Origin: Halieaceae bacterium UBA4452
Lineage (GTDB): Bacteria > Pseudomonadota > Gammaproteobacteria > Pseudomonadales > Halieaceae
DNA length: 35,146 bases
NCBI GenBank assembly: GCA_002389505.1
Contig: DGPA01000009.1
Span: 1 to 35,146, forward strand
Direction of reading: 5' to 3'
Of this stretch, positions 17,160 through 24,777 are shown one piece after another. Both the position numbers and the translations under genes were made by a program. Within the stretch, counting starts at the first letter, position 1. Each line of letters begins with the position of its first letter. The notes beneath the pieces were generated by a model. That model saw only the letters and a list, made by a program, of their open reading frames with translations. It was not told the origin of the DNA and did not search any database.

Positions 17160-17846
17160 ATGGTGCCAATAATATGTATCGATGGGCCAAGTGGGGCAGG
17201 CAAAGGCACTATTAGCCAGTTAGTCGCGCAGTATTTGGGATGGCATTTGCTCGATAGTGGCGCCATTTATCGAGTCTTGGGGGTGGCCTGCCTAAACAAT
17301 GGCGTCGCATGGGATGACATCCCTTCGGTTTTAGCTATTGCGAAAACGCTCCCGGTGCGGTTTGAGCCCAGTGCGAACGGAATGCGCGCCCTACTTGCTG
17401 GCGTAGATGTCACTCAAGCGGTGCGCTCAGAGTTGGGTAGTCAAGGCGCGTCAGCGGTAGCGGTGCACCCTGAGGTGCGATCCACGCTACTAGAGAGACA
17501 GCGCATCTTCGCCGCCGGCCCCGGCCTAGTCGCGGATGGTCGAGATATGGGCTCAACGGTATTCCCAACTGCCGAACTGAAAGTCTTTCTTACGGCGAGC
17601 GCAGAAGCGCGCGCTGAACGTCGCTTCCAGCAGTTGCTTGAGAGAGACGAAAATGTTAACTTGCCGCGCCTTCTTGAAGACATCAAGGCTCGGGATGCCC
17701 GGGATTCAGAGCGAGACGCATCACCGCTCTGCCCCGCTGAGGATGCCATTATCATCGACAGCACCTTATTGTCGGTTGATGATGTTTTGGAGAAGGTGCT
17801 TGCGCTTGTGGCACAGAGAGGAATTGGGAAGCGAACAACCGGCTGA
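17160..17846 (+). CDS. cmk: Cytidylate kinase
   Basis: A 228-residue CMP/dCMP kinase that supplies CDP and dCDP for nucleic acid and lipid synthesis. The P-loop IDGPSGAGKGTIS (residues 7-19) is intact, and the CMP-binding and lid regions show LLDSGAIYR, VADGRDMGSTVFP and LTASAEARAERR. Length fits the bacterial enzyme. It starts 2 nt after aroA and is followed by rpsA after about 100 nt; the aroA-cmk-rpsA order is widely conserved in gammaproteobacteria. Confidence 0.98.
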   Translation: MVPIICIDGPSGAGKGTISQLVAQYLGWHLLDSGAIYRVLGVACLNNGVAWDDIPSVLAIAKTLPVRFEPSANGMRALLAGVDVTQAVRSELGSQGASAVAVHPEVRSTLLERQRIFAAGPGLVADGRDMGSTVFPTAELKVFLTASAEARAERRFQQLLERDENVNLPRLLEDIKARDARDSERDASPLCPAEDAIIIDSTLLSVDDVLEKVLALVAQRGIGKRTTG

Positions 17847-17850
17847 AGGC

Positions 17851-17879
17851 CAGACACCACGGATGTCGCTCTTTATAAA
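17851..17879 (+). promoter_or_regulatory. Candidate rpsA promoter
   Basis: CAGACA (17851-17856) and TATAAA (17874-17879) are separated by 17 bp, matching a sigma-70 promoter at four of six and five of six positions. It would give a leader of about 60 nt before the rpsA ATG at 17946. Confidence 0.4.
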
Positions 17880-17909
17880 CTACCCGGCTTGGTTTGGAAG
17901 TCGGTAAGC

Positions 17910-17923
17910 GCAGCCTAGGCTGC
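17910..17923 (+). promoter_or_regulatory. Self-complementary element in the rpsA leader
   Basis: GCAGCCTAGGCTGC is a perfect 14-base palindrome ending 22 nt before the rpsA start codon. In RNA it could form a small hairpin with a CUAG loop, and TCGG (17901-17904) and CCGA (17923-17926) flank it and could add pairs. Only a weak ACAGG stands in for a Shine-Dalgarno sequence. E. coli rpsA likewise has hairpins and a poor Shine-Dalgarno, the basis of S1 autogenous control, so a similar role is plausible. Confidence 0.4.
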
Positions 17924-17945
17924 CGAAAAATGACAGGTATTATTG

Positions 17946-19619
17946 ATGAGCGAATCATTCGCCGAGCTATTTGAAGAGAGCCTTAAAACGGTTGATATGG
18001 AACCTGGTGCCATCGTCACAGGGGTGGTTATCGATATCGACAATGAGTGGGTCACGGTTCACGCGGGACTGAAATCCGAAGGTGTTATTCCCCTTGATCA
18101 ATTTACCAATGCCAGCGGTGAATGCACGCTGTCCATTGGAGATGAAGTTCAGGTTGCACTAGAAACGGTAGAGGACGGCTTTGGTGAAACTAAACTGTCC
18201 AGAGAGAAAGCCAAGCGAGCTGAGGCATGGACACGCCTTGAAGCCGCACACGTGGCGGATGAAGTGTGTATTGGCATCATCAATGGCAAAGTGAAGGGCG
18301 GGTTCACGGTGGACATTGATTCTATACGTGCGTTTTTACCGGGCTCTCTCATTGATGTACGGCCTGTGCGGGAAACGACGCACCTTGAGGGCAAGGAGCT
18401 GGAGTTTAAAGTCATTAAGCTCGATCAAAAACGCAACAACGTCGTTGTGTCACGTCGTGCGGTGATGGAAGCCGCTAATAGTGCTGAGCGCGATGAGCTG
18501 CTGGCTAACCTCCAAGAGGGTATGGCAGTGAAGGGCGTGGTTAAAAACCTCACCGACTACGGCGCCTTTGTCGATCTTGGTGGCGTTGATGGCCTGCTAC
18601 ATATTACTGACATGGCGTGGAAGCGCATCAAACATCCCAGCGAGATTGTCGAAGTAGGCCAGGAACTTGACGTTAAGATTTTGAAATTTGATCGCGAGCG
18701 GAACCGTGTTTCGCTGGGCCTTAAGCAACTGGGCGAGGATCCATGGGTGGCCATTACTAACCGTTACCCAGAAGGCGCCCAGGTGACAGCGCGCATTACC
18801 AACCTGACTGACTACGGCTGCTTTGCTGAGATTGAAGAAGGTGTCGAGGGTTTGGTGCACGTATCGGAAATGGATTGGACCAATAAGAATGTCCATCCCT
18901 CTAAGATCGTCCAGCTAGGCGATGAGGTTGAGGTGATGGTGCTTGATATTGATGAAGAACGCCGCCGAATATCCCTCGGTATAAAGCAATGCACGCGCAA
19001 TCCGTGGGATGCCTTTGCCGACGATCATGCGAAGAGTGATCGAATCTCTGGCACCATTAAGTCAATTACTGACTTTGGCATCTTTATCGGGCTGGAGGGC
19101 AGCATTGATGGGCTCGTTCACCTGAGCGATATCAGCTGGAACGAAACGGGCGAGGAAGCGGTCCGTAATTACAAGAAGGGCGATGAGATAGAGACGGTCA
19201 TTTTGTCCATTGATCCTGAGCGTGAGCGTATTTCCCTAGGCATCAAACAGCTTGAGGAGGATGCCTTTACCCTGTACGTGTCTGATAACGATCGCGGTGC
19301 TATTGTCACGGGTGAAATTACTGAGGTTGATGCGCGCGGTGCTGTCATCAAGCTTGGCGATGAGATAGAAGGGTATCTTAAGGCCGGTGATATCAAACAG
19401 GAGCGCGTCGAAGACGCCCGATCTGAGCTTAACGTTGGCGATAAGGTAGAAGCGAAAATTGTCAGTGTTGATCGCAAGAGTCGCGCGCTTGGCTTATCAA
19501 TCAAAGCGAAGGATATGGAAGACGAGAAAGAGGCTGTTCAGTCTCTGAATGAGCAAGATGAGGCTGCTTCTCCGGGAACCATTGGCGATTTGATCAAAGC
19601 CAAGATGGATAATCAATAA
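17946..19619 (+). CDS. rpsA: 30S ribosomal protein S1
   Basis: Ribosomal protein S1 (557 residues) binds mRNA leaders and helps them onto the 30S subunit. Six S1 RNA-binding domains can be seen, at about 20-86, 104-170, 191-259, 276-346, 363-433 and 450-519; domains 3 to 6 repeat the VKNLTDYGAFVDLGGVDGLLHI-type pattern. The N-terminus ESFAELFEESL, which binds protein S2, is typical. The start is ATG 17946; the frame also has a TTG one codon earlier. The length agrees with the E. coli protein. It is the last gene before a strong terminator, and likely autoregulated through its leader. Confidence 0.98.
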   Translation: MSESFAELFEESLKTVDMEPGAIVTGVVIDIDNEWVTVHAGLKSEGVIPLDQFTNASGECTLSIGDEVQVALETVEDGFGETKLSREKAKRAEAWTRLEAAHVADEVCIGIINGKVKGGFTVDIDSIRAFLPGSLIDVRPVRETTHLEGKELEFKVIKLDQKRNNVVVSRRAVMEAANSAERDELLANLQEGMAVKGVVKNLTDYGAFVDLGGVDGLLHITDMAWKRIKHPSEIVEVGQELDVKILKFDRERNRVSLGLKQLGEDPWVAITNRYPEGAQVTARITNLTDYGCFAEIEEGVEGLVHVSEMDWTNKNVHPSKIVQLGDEVEVMVLDIDEERRRISLGIKQCTRNPWDAFADDHAKSDRISGTIKSITDFGIFIGLEGSIDGLVHLSDISWNETGEEAVRNYKKGDEIETVILSIDPERERISLGIKQLEEDAFTLYVSDNDRGAIVTGEITEVDARGAVIKLGDEIEGYLKAGDIKQERVEDARSELNVGDKVEAKIVSVDRKSRALGLSIKAKDMEDEKEAVQSLNEQDEAASPGTIGDLIKAKMDNQ

Positions 19620-19640
19620 AGAGTAGCTAACGCTCGTGCA

Positions 19641-19669
19641 ACCGCATCCTGAGGGTGCGGTTTTTTTTT
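19641..19669 (+). terminator. Intrinsic terminator after rpsA
   Basis: ACCGCATCC (19641-19649) pairs with GGGTGCGGT (19653-19661) around a TGA loop, giving nine pairs with one G-U, and runs straight into nine T residues (19661-19669). It lies 21 nt after the rpsA stop codon: a textbook Rho-independent terminator closing the gyrA/pheA-rpsA transcription unit. Confidence 0.92.
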
Positions 19670-19753
19670 GGCGCCAAGATAATGATAGCCGGTGGCGTAT
19701 GGAGGCCGTGGTGAGGCGCTTAATCAGTTGAAAACTTGTTGTAAATTAGAGAC

Positions 19754-19782
19754 TTGTCAATTTGTGCAGGGCATTAGACAAT
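19754..19782 (+). promoter_or_regulatory. Candidate promoter for ihfB-lapA-lapB-pyrF
   Basis: TTGTCA (19754-19759, five of six) and GACAAT (19777-19782, four of six) are 17 bp apart, after the rpsA terminator and 26 nt before the ihfB start. The region 19670-19808 is otherwise AT-rich and non-coding. Confidence 0.42.
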
Positions 19783-19808
19783 AGGGTTTTTAGCATTGAT
19801 GAAAAGTC

Positions 19809-20105
19809 ATGACGCGAAGTGAATTAATCGATCGCATAGCCTCCCGACAAACCCAGCTGAGTGCTAAAGACGTTGAGCTGGGTATGAAGTTAATTATTGA
19901 TCATATGGCAGAAACCCTCGCTATGGGTGAGCGCATTGAGACTAGGGGGTTTGGCAGTTTCTCGCTGCATTACCGGAAACCTCGAAAGGGCCGCAACCCA
20001 AAGACGGGTGAGTCGGTGGAGCTCGAGGGTAAGTACGTCCCTCATTTCAAACCAGGTAAGGAATTGCGTGAGCGTGTCAATCGCTCATTGAAGTCAGGCT
20101 TTTAG
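19809..20105 (+). CDS. ihfB: Integration host factor subunit beta
   Basis: IhfB (98 residues) pairs with IhfA to form the DNA-bending protein IHF. The whole DNABII fold is present: SELIDRIASRQTQLSAKDVE at the N-terminus, GERIETRGFGSFSLHYR, then the DNA-intercalating arm GRNPKTGESVELEGKYVPHF with the conserved Pro, and KPGKELRERVN. These features fit IhfB better than HU. The gene follows the rpsA terminator and its own candidate promoter, and lapA starts 2 nt after its stop. The rpsA-ihfB-lapA-lapB order is conserved in gammaproteobacteria. Confidence 0.98.
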   Translation: MTRSELIDRIASRQTQLSAKDVELGMKLIIDHMAETLAMGERIETRGFGSFSLHYRKPRKGRNPKTGESVELEGKYVPHFKPGKELRERVNRSLKSGF

Positions 20106-20107
20106 CC

Positions 20108-20413
20108 ATGCCCACTTTGCGCATTATTGTTAGTGCCGTGATTCTCTGTGCGACGATCGCGGTAGGCGCATTTTTTGCGCTGCAAAACACCACGCAAGTA
20201 CCACTCGATTTATTAGTCGTGCAACTCGCTGAGCGTTCATTAGCGTTATGGCTGTTGTTAACCTTGCTGCTGGGTGTTTTGCTTGGGGTGATCGCCAGTG
20301 CTGTTGTGGCCTTAAGGCAGCGTGGACAATTGGTAGTGTTGAGACGTAAAAACCAGCGCTTGGGCGTTGAGATCGAACGCTTGCGGAAAGTAGGGTTCAC
20401 TGAGAGTGAGTGA
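20108..20413 (+). CDS. lapA: Lipopolysaccharide assembly protein A
   Basis: LapA/YciS (101 residues) is a small inner membrane protein that works with LapB in control of lipopolysaccharide synthesis. Two membrane helices are visible (about residues 4-24 and 42-66), joined by the family motif FALQNTTQVPLDLL, and followed by a basic cytoplasmic coiled-coil stretch (VVLRRKNQRLGVEIERLRK). It lies 2 nt after ihfB and overlaps lapB by 8 nt, the usual arrangement. Confidence 0.93.
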   Translation: MPTLRIIVSAVILCATIAVGAFFALQNTTQVPLDLLVVQLAERSLALWLLLTLLLGVLLGVIASAVVALRQRGQLVVLRRKNQRLGVEIERLRKVGFTESE

Positions 20414-21626
20414 TTACTTGGTGTTTGTCTTATTATTCGTAGCCGTAGCAGCTGGCTGGTTTCTCGGCCGGGGAGGGCGAGTATTGACCATGAGCTCGCT
20501 GTGGCAGTCCTCAGACACGTTGCCTTCACAATATTACCGAGGCCTCAATTTTCTGCTGGACGGGAGTCAGGATGGCGCAATCGATGCCTTTACTAAGGCA
20601 CTTGAGGTCAATTCCGAAACCTTCGACACGCACATTGCCCTAGGCAATGTACTCCGTCGTCGAGGTGAAGTTGAGCGGGCGATTCGGATTCATCAAAATC
20701 TGCTAGCCCGCCCTAGTTTACCCACCAGTCAATTGCATCTCGCTCATCTAGAGCTCGCGCGTGATTATATTTCGGCGGGCTTGCTCGACAGGGCCGAGCG
20801 CCTGTTGTTGGATTTGGTGGCAGAGTCAGGGCATCACCAGCGCATCGCGCGTCGCCATTTGTTGGAAATTTATGAGGCACAAAGCGATTGGTCGGCAGCG
20901 AAGCGTGTTGCCGGGGAGATACTGCCACGTCGCTCATTACTTCGGTCAAACGGGCCTGATCCCAATGAGGTTGGACAGCCTATTCCGCTGCTATTGGCCC
21001 ACTATTGCTGCGAGCAAGCTGCCATCGCTCTACACAGTGGTGATTTAACCGAAGCCCGTACCCAGCTTGATCAAGCGCTTAAATACGATCGGAGCTGTAC
21101 TCGTGCAACCTTGATGTCGGGAGAGCTTGAGCTCAAGGCTGGAAATCCTGCGCGGGCGGTAAAAACCTTACAACTATTAAAAGAACAAGCGCCGGATTTT
21201 GTATCTGAGTCAGCTGATCTGCTGCGACAAGCGCTAATTCAGTTGAATCATCGTTCCGCGTTGCGCAGTTATCTCATGGATTGCTATGTAGCCAAAGCGA
21301 GCACTCCCTTATTAATTGCCCTGGCCGAAGAGATTCGTGCGGTAGAGGGCTCTGAACAAGCCAAGGATTTTTTGAGAAAACATCTTGTTGATAAACCGTC
21401 ATTAGGGGGACTTGCCCTGCTTATGGCACTCCATGGTACCAACGAGGCCGGTGAGGACGAACCCCTGCAAATAGAGATTGTTAACCGTTTGGTGGAAGCG
21501 AATTCTACCTATCAGTGTAACCACTGTGGATTTCGTGGTCAGCATTTGCATTGGTATTGCCCTGGCTGTAAACACTGGGGCACGGTGCGCGATCTTGGCG
21601 CTATTGGAGATGTGACTCGTGAATAA
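20406..21626 (+). CDS. lapB: Lipopolysaccharide assembly protein B
   Basis: LapB/YciM (406 residues) is a membrane-anchored TPR protein that presents LpxC to the FtsH protease and so limits lipid A synthesis. An N-terminal helix (about 3-20, YLVFVLLFVAVAAGWFLG) anchors it, followed by about nine TPR-like repeats (for example YYRGLNFLLDGSQDGAIDAF at about 39-58) and a C-terminal rubredoxin-type metal site with C371, C374, C385 and C388. All four cysteines are present, so the metal site should be functional. The start is GTG 20406 inside lapA; the end overlaps pyrF by 8 nt. Confidence 0.96.
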   Translation: MSDYLVFVLLFVAVAAGWFLGRGGRVLTMSSLWQSSDTLPSQYYRGLNFLLDGSQDGAIDAFTKALEVNSETFDTHIALGNVLRRRGEVERAIRIHQNLLARPSLPTSQLHLAHLELARDYISAGLLDRAERLLLDLVAESGHHQRIARRHLLEIYEAQSDWSAAKRVAGEILPRRSLLRSNGPDPNEVGQPIPLLLAHYCCEQAAIALHSGDLTEARTQLDQALKYDRSCTRATLMSGELELKAGNPARAVKTLQLLKEQAPDFVSESADLLRQALIQLNHRSALRSYLMDCYVAKASTPLLIALAEEIRAVEGSEQAKDFLRKHLVDKPSLGGLALLMALHGTNEAGEDEPLQIEIVNRLVEANSTYQCNHCGFRGQHLHWYCPGCKHWGTVRDLGAIGDVTRE

Positions 21627-22323
21627 CGCTATTGGTCCCCTGATCGTTGCCCTCGATGTTTCAACGACTGCTGAAGCTCTGGCGATTGCACAAGTCCTTG
21701 AGCCTCAGCGCTGTCGCCTTAAAGTGGGCAAGCAGCTATTTACGCGGGAAGGTCCCGCCATTGTTACATCGTTGCAGGCTCTAGGATTCGATATTTTTCT
21801 GGATCTTAAATTTCACGACATCCCCAATACCGTCGCTGCCGCTGTCACCGCGGCGGCAGAGTTGGGTGTTTGGATGGTCAATATTCATGCCAGCGGTGGC
21901 ACTCGAATGATGGCGGCGGCGCGAGCAGCATTGGCACCTTACAGCGCGCCGCCGCTACTCACGGCAGTAACAGTTCTCACCAGTATGGATGCCGCTGACC
22001 TAGCGGAGTTGGGTATTGCTGAATCACCCATTGCGACAGTGTCATCGTTAGCTGAACTCGCTCAGAGAGCGGGTATGGATGGGGTGGTGTGTTCTGCCGC
22101 TGAAGCGGCAATGCTGCGCGAGCAATGTGGGCATAACTTTTTGTTGGTGACCCCTGGGATTCGTTTGCCTGGAGATGCTCAAGGTGATCAGCGACGCGTC
22201 GTCACGCCAGTAGATGCCCTTACCGCTGGCGCTAACCATCTAGTCATGGGGCGTTCAATTACCGGAGCAGATAACCCTGCGGTGGTGGTAAACGGCATTC
22301 TTCAATCGCTGGCTACCAAGTAG
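21619..22323 (+). CDS. pyrF: Orotidine 5'-phosphate decarboxylase
   Basis: PyrF (234 residues) makes UMP from OMP in the last step of pyrimidine synthesis. The TIM-barrel motifs are present: VALDVS (10-15), KVGKQLF, the catalytic DLKFHDIPNT with D62, K64 and D67, then LLVTPGIRLPGDAQGDQRRV and VMGRSITGADNP near the C-terminus. The GTG start overlaps lapB by 8 nt. The short form and location identify the group I enzyme of gammaproteobacteria. Confidence 0.98.
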   Translation: MNNAIGPLIVALDVSTTAEALAIAQVLEPQRCRLKVGKQLFTREGPAIVTSLQALGFDIFLDLKFHDIPNTVAAAVTAAAELGVWMVNIHASGGTRMMAAARAALAPYSAPPLLTAVTVLTSMDAADLAELGIAESPIATVSSLAELAQRAGMDGVVCSAAEAAMLREQCGHNFLLVTPGIRLPGDAQGDQRRVVTPVDALTAGANHLVMGRSITGADNPAVVVNGILQSLATK

Positions 22324-22420
22324 CATCTCCTGCGACCAGTGGTGTCCGTAGTAGCCGTTTGTTTGCCTAGGCTGTCTGAGGGTCAATAAGGACTCGCAGT
22401 CTGAACACAACGGAGATTTA

Positions 22421-22768
22421 ATGATGAAGCAGTTTACAATGACAGCAAATGGTTTCAAGAATGCCTTATCCAAGCCTATGGTGGTGGTTCGAATGAGCGC
22501 CCATGCGGTGGCCTTAGTGGCCTCTTTTACCTTCCTGAGTATGTCGAGTATGGTGGCTACTGCTGCTGAAGCGGCGGTCAATATTAACCGGGATTCTCCC
22601 GAGGTTATGGCTGACGGTTTGGCGGGCGTTGGTATTGCGAAGGCGTATCGTATTGTAGAATATCGAGAGACCTACGGACCTTTCGAATCGATAGAAGAAC
22701 TCGCTGAAGTTAACGGCATCGGATCGGCAACGATTGAGCGCAACAGGGAACAGCTTGTTATTGAATAA
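22421..22768 (+). CDS. comEA: ComEA-like helix-hairpin-helix protein, exported
   Basis: A 115-residue protein with an export signal and one helix-hairpin-helix DNA-binding module. The hydrophobic segment is about 26-48 (VALVASFTFLSMSSMVATAA), preceded by an unusually long basic region; a start at ATG 22493 would give a normal signal peptide. The HhH region (52-115) has VNINRDSPEVMADGLAGVG and EVNGIGSATIERNREQLV. ComEA binds incoming DNA in the periplasm during natural transformation, but such short proteins occur in many bacteria not known to be competent. GGAG at 22412-22415 is the ribosome site. No other competence gene is visible here. Confidence 0.85.
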   Translation: MMKQFTMTANGFKNALSKPMVVVRMSAHAVALVASFTFLSMSSMVATAAEAAVNINRDSPEVMADGLAGVGIAKAYRIVEYRETYGPFESIEELAEVNGIGSATIERNREQLVIE

Positions 22769-22795
22769 GCGATCAGAGTCTGCCGAGGTGCCTGT

Positions 22796-23725
22796 ATGAT
22801 TGCGATCACAGGTGCCTCGGGTTACCTAGGGCGGGCGTTGTTGCCGGTGCTCGCGCAGCACTATGGTCATCGAGGTGGGGTAGTGGCCCTTGCCAGGCAG
22901 GCAACAGCGCACAGCCCGACACGTCATTTTGACCTCACTGACGCAGCTGGCTTCCCCAAATGCCTTGCGGGTGTCACCACACTGGTACACTGTGCAGGTT
23001 TGGCCCATGCTCATGGCAGTGAGCAGGCATATACCTCTGTCAATGTGCAAGGCACCTTAGCGCTCGCTCAAGCCGCTCTTAAGCAAGGCGTCAGTCGATT
23101 TATTTTTGTTAGCTCTATGAATATTATCCCCAGCGACGCGCTGTCTCCCGATAGCAGTGCCGGTGCTTATTCTCAGCCCAGCAGTGATTATGGCGCATCA
23201 AAATGGCTGGCCGAGCAACGGCTTGAGGCAACTTTAGCCAACTCAGATTGTCATTTAGTGATTGTTCGACCTGCATTAATTTACGACACGGAGCTCAAGG
23301 GAAATATCGCCTTGCTGTCATGGCTGGGCCGGCTGCTGCCTTTCCGGTTGCCTGACACAGGTGCACGGCCGATGCTATGCCGCGCAGATTTTGTGGCCTT
23401 AATCACTCACTGCATTGATATGCCTGAAGATCGACTTGAATCGGTGACGCGCAGAGCGGGTTTTGATGGTCAGCGTTATTCTGCTCGACGCATTGGCGAC
23501 GCGGTACTCGGTCCTAGGAAAATGGCGCTGCCGCTGGCATTTTGGCGTCTTATGGCTTCACTCTATGATGCGATTAAAAGGCAGCCGGCCAATACGACTT
23601 GGGCCTCTATTGAAGGCGAGTTTTGGACCGGAGAGTACCCCTCGAATAATCAATGGCAACCTACATGGGTGCTTGAGGAGCGGTTGGTTTCGCCGTCAAC
23701 AGGCGCTAATGAGCGGTCTGTGTAA
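22796..23725 (+). CDS. NAD-dependent sugar epimerase/dehydratase (WbpV-like)
   Basis: A 309-residue extended SDR of the UDP-sugar epimerase/dehydratase group. The NAD site TGASGYLG is at 5-12, the catalytic region has VSSMN (105-109) and Tyr132-x3-Lys136 in YGASK, and LVIVRPALIYD is also typical. In Pseudomonas the comparable gene wbpV, found next to wbpL, makes precursors such as UDP-FucNAc. The sugar product here is not determinable from motifs. It is 27 nt after comEA, and its stop shares one base with the start of the glycosyltransferase gene, so these two are surely one unit. Confidence 0.85.
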   Translation: MIAITGASGYLGRALLPVLAQHYGHRGGVVALARQATAHSPTRHFDLTDAAGFPKCLAGVTTLVHCAGLAHAHGSEQAYTSVNVQGTLALAQAALKQGVSRFIFVSSMNIIPSDALSPDSSAGAYSQPSSDYGASKWLAEQRLEATLANSDCHLVIVRPALIYDTELKGNIALLSWLGRLLPFRLPDTGARPMLCRADFVALITHCIDMPEDRLESVTRRAGFDGQRYSARRIGDAVLGPRKMALPLAFWRLMASLYDAIKRQPANTTWASIEGEFWTGEYPSNNQWQPTWVLEERLVSPSTGANERSV

Positions 23726-24696
23726 TGCTGATAGTTGCTGGTTTTGCCATGAGTTTTTTAGGATTAGTGGTCTTCAAACACGTGGGGCCAAAGCTAGGAC
23801 TTGTCGATAGACCCAATCTACGAAGCCACCACAGCAAAGCCACCGTGTTGGGTGGAGGATTTGTGGTGGCACTGGTATTTGTCATTCTTTTACTGATCGC
23901 AGCTGATACAGGTCAGCTCATGTTGTCAGATATTGGTGGACTCGCTTCGACGATGCTTATTCTAGCGTTGATGGGTTTAGCCGATGATCGCTTTGACTTA
24001 CCTATCCTGCCGCGATTGATGGCTTATTGCCTGGCTTGTGGATTTTTGATCAGCATCCAATCAGTTCATTACCCATGGCCCTTACTACTGGTTTGGCTGA
24101 TCTTTGGGGTGTGGACCATAAACGTTATCAACTTCATGGACGGCCTTGATGGTTTCGCCACTACCCAGGTATTGGTCGTCTGTGGGGGGCTCGGATTATT
24201 TGCTCTCTGGATTGCTGACGATGGCGTCCTGCCTTCCACCACGGTGTTGTGTGGATTACTCGTGGCAGCGCTGTTACCGTTTTGGATAATTAACTGGCCA
24301 CCCGCATCGATATTTATGGGTGACAGTGGCGCTGTGTTTCTCGGTTTTACCCTTTGCGTTATCGGCATCACAGGGTTCAATGATCATTCATTGCTGGGGT
24401 TTGCTTGGTTGATTTTAATGGCACCTTTCTTAACGGACGCTGGTGTTACCTTGCTCATTAGACTTTGGCAGGGTCGCCCGCCTCATATTGCCCATAACGA
24501 CCATCTCTATCAACGGTTGGCGCGCCGCACAGGATGTGCGAGAAGGATCAATAGCGGCTTATTGATGTTGCACGGCTTGTGGCAAATCCCATTGCTAATG
24601 GGCTTGCTCTACAGGCCAAGTTGGGCATTTTTTATGGTATTTCTCTCAGTAATTCCCACACTGTTCTTGCTGGTTCGAGAGCGCCGTTGGCGGTAG
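23725..24696 (+). CDS. wbpL: Polyprenyl-phosphate sugar-1-phosphate transferase (WbpL/WecA family)
   Basis: A 323-residue polytopic membrane enzyme (about ten helices) of the MraY/WecA glycosyltransferase 4 family, which loads the first sugar phosphate onto undecaprenyl phosphate to start O-antigen or capsule synthesis. Catalytic motifs are intact: VDRPNLRSHHSK (28-38), ADDRFD (86-91), NVINFMDGLDG (133-143), MGDSGAVFLGF and the cytoplasmic HNDHLYQRL. The symbol is chosen by similarity and context with wbpV- and wbpM-like neighbours; the substrate may be UDP-GlcNAc, UDP-QuiNAc or UDP-FucNAc. Confidence 0.87.
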   Translation: MLIVAGFAMSFLGLVVFKHVGPKLGLVDRPNLRSHHSKATVLGGGFVVALVFVILLLIAADTGQLMLSDIGGLASTMLILALMGLADDRFDLPILPRLMAYCLACGFLISIQSVHYPWPLLLVWLIFGVWTINVINFMDGLDGFATTQVLVVCGGLGLFALWIADDGVLPSTTVLCGLLVAALLPFWIINWPPASIFMGDSGAVFLGFTLCVIGITGFNDHSLLGFAWLILMAPFLTDAGVTLLIRLWQGRPPHIAHNDHLYQRLARRTGCARRINSGLLMLHGLWQIPLLMGLLYRPSWAFFMVFLSVIPTLFLLVRERRWR

Positions 24697-24777
24697 ACTA
24701 TCTCTCGTCTAACTGGAGATCGCGCGCCTTCACTTAATCTAGGTGTGGTTTTAGTGATCGTTTAAAAGGATTAATCA

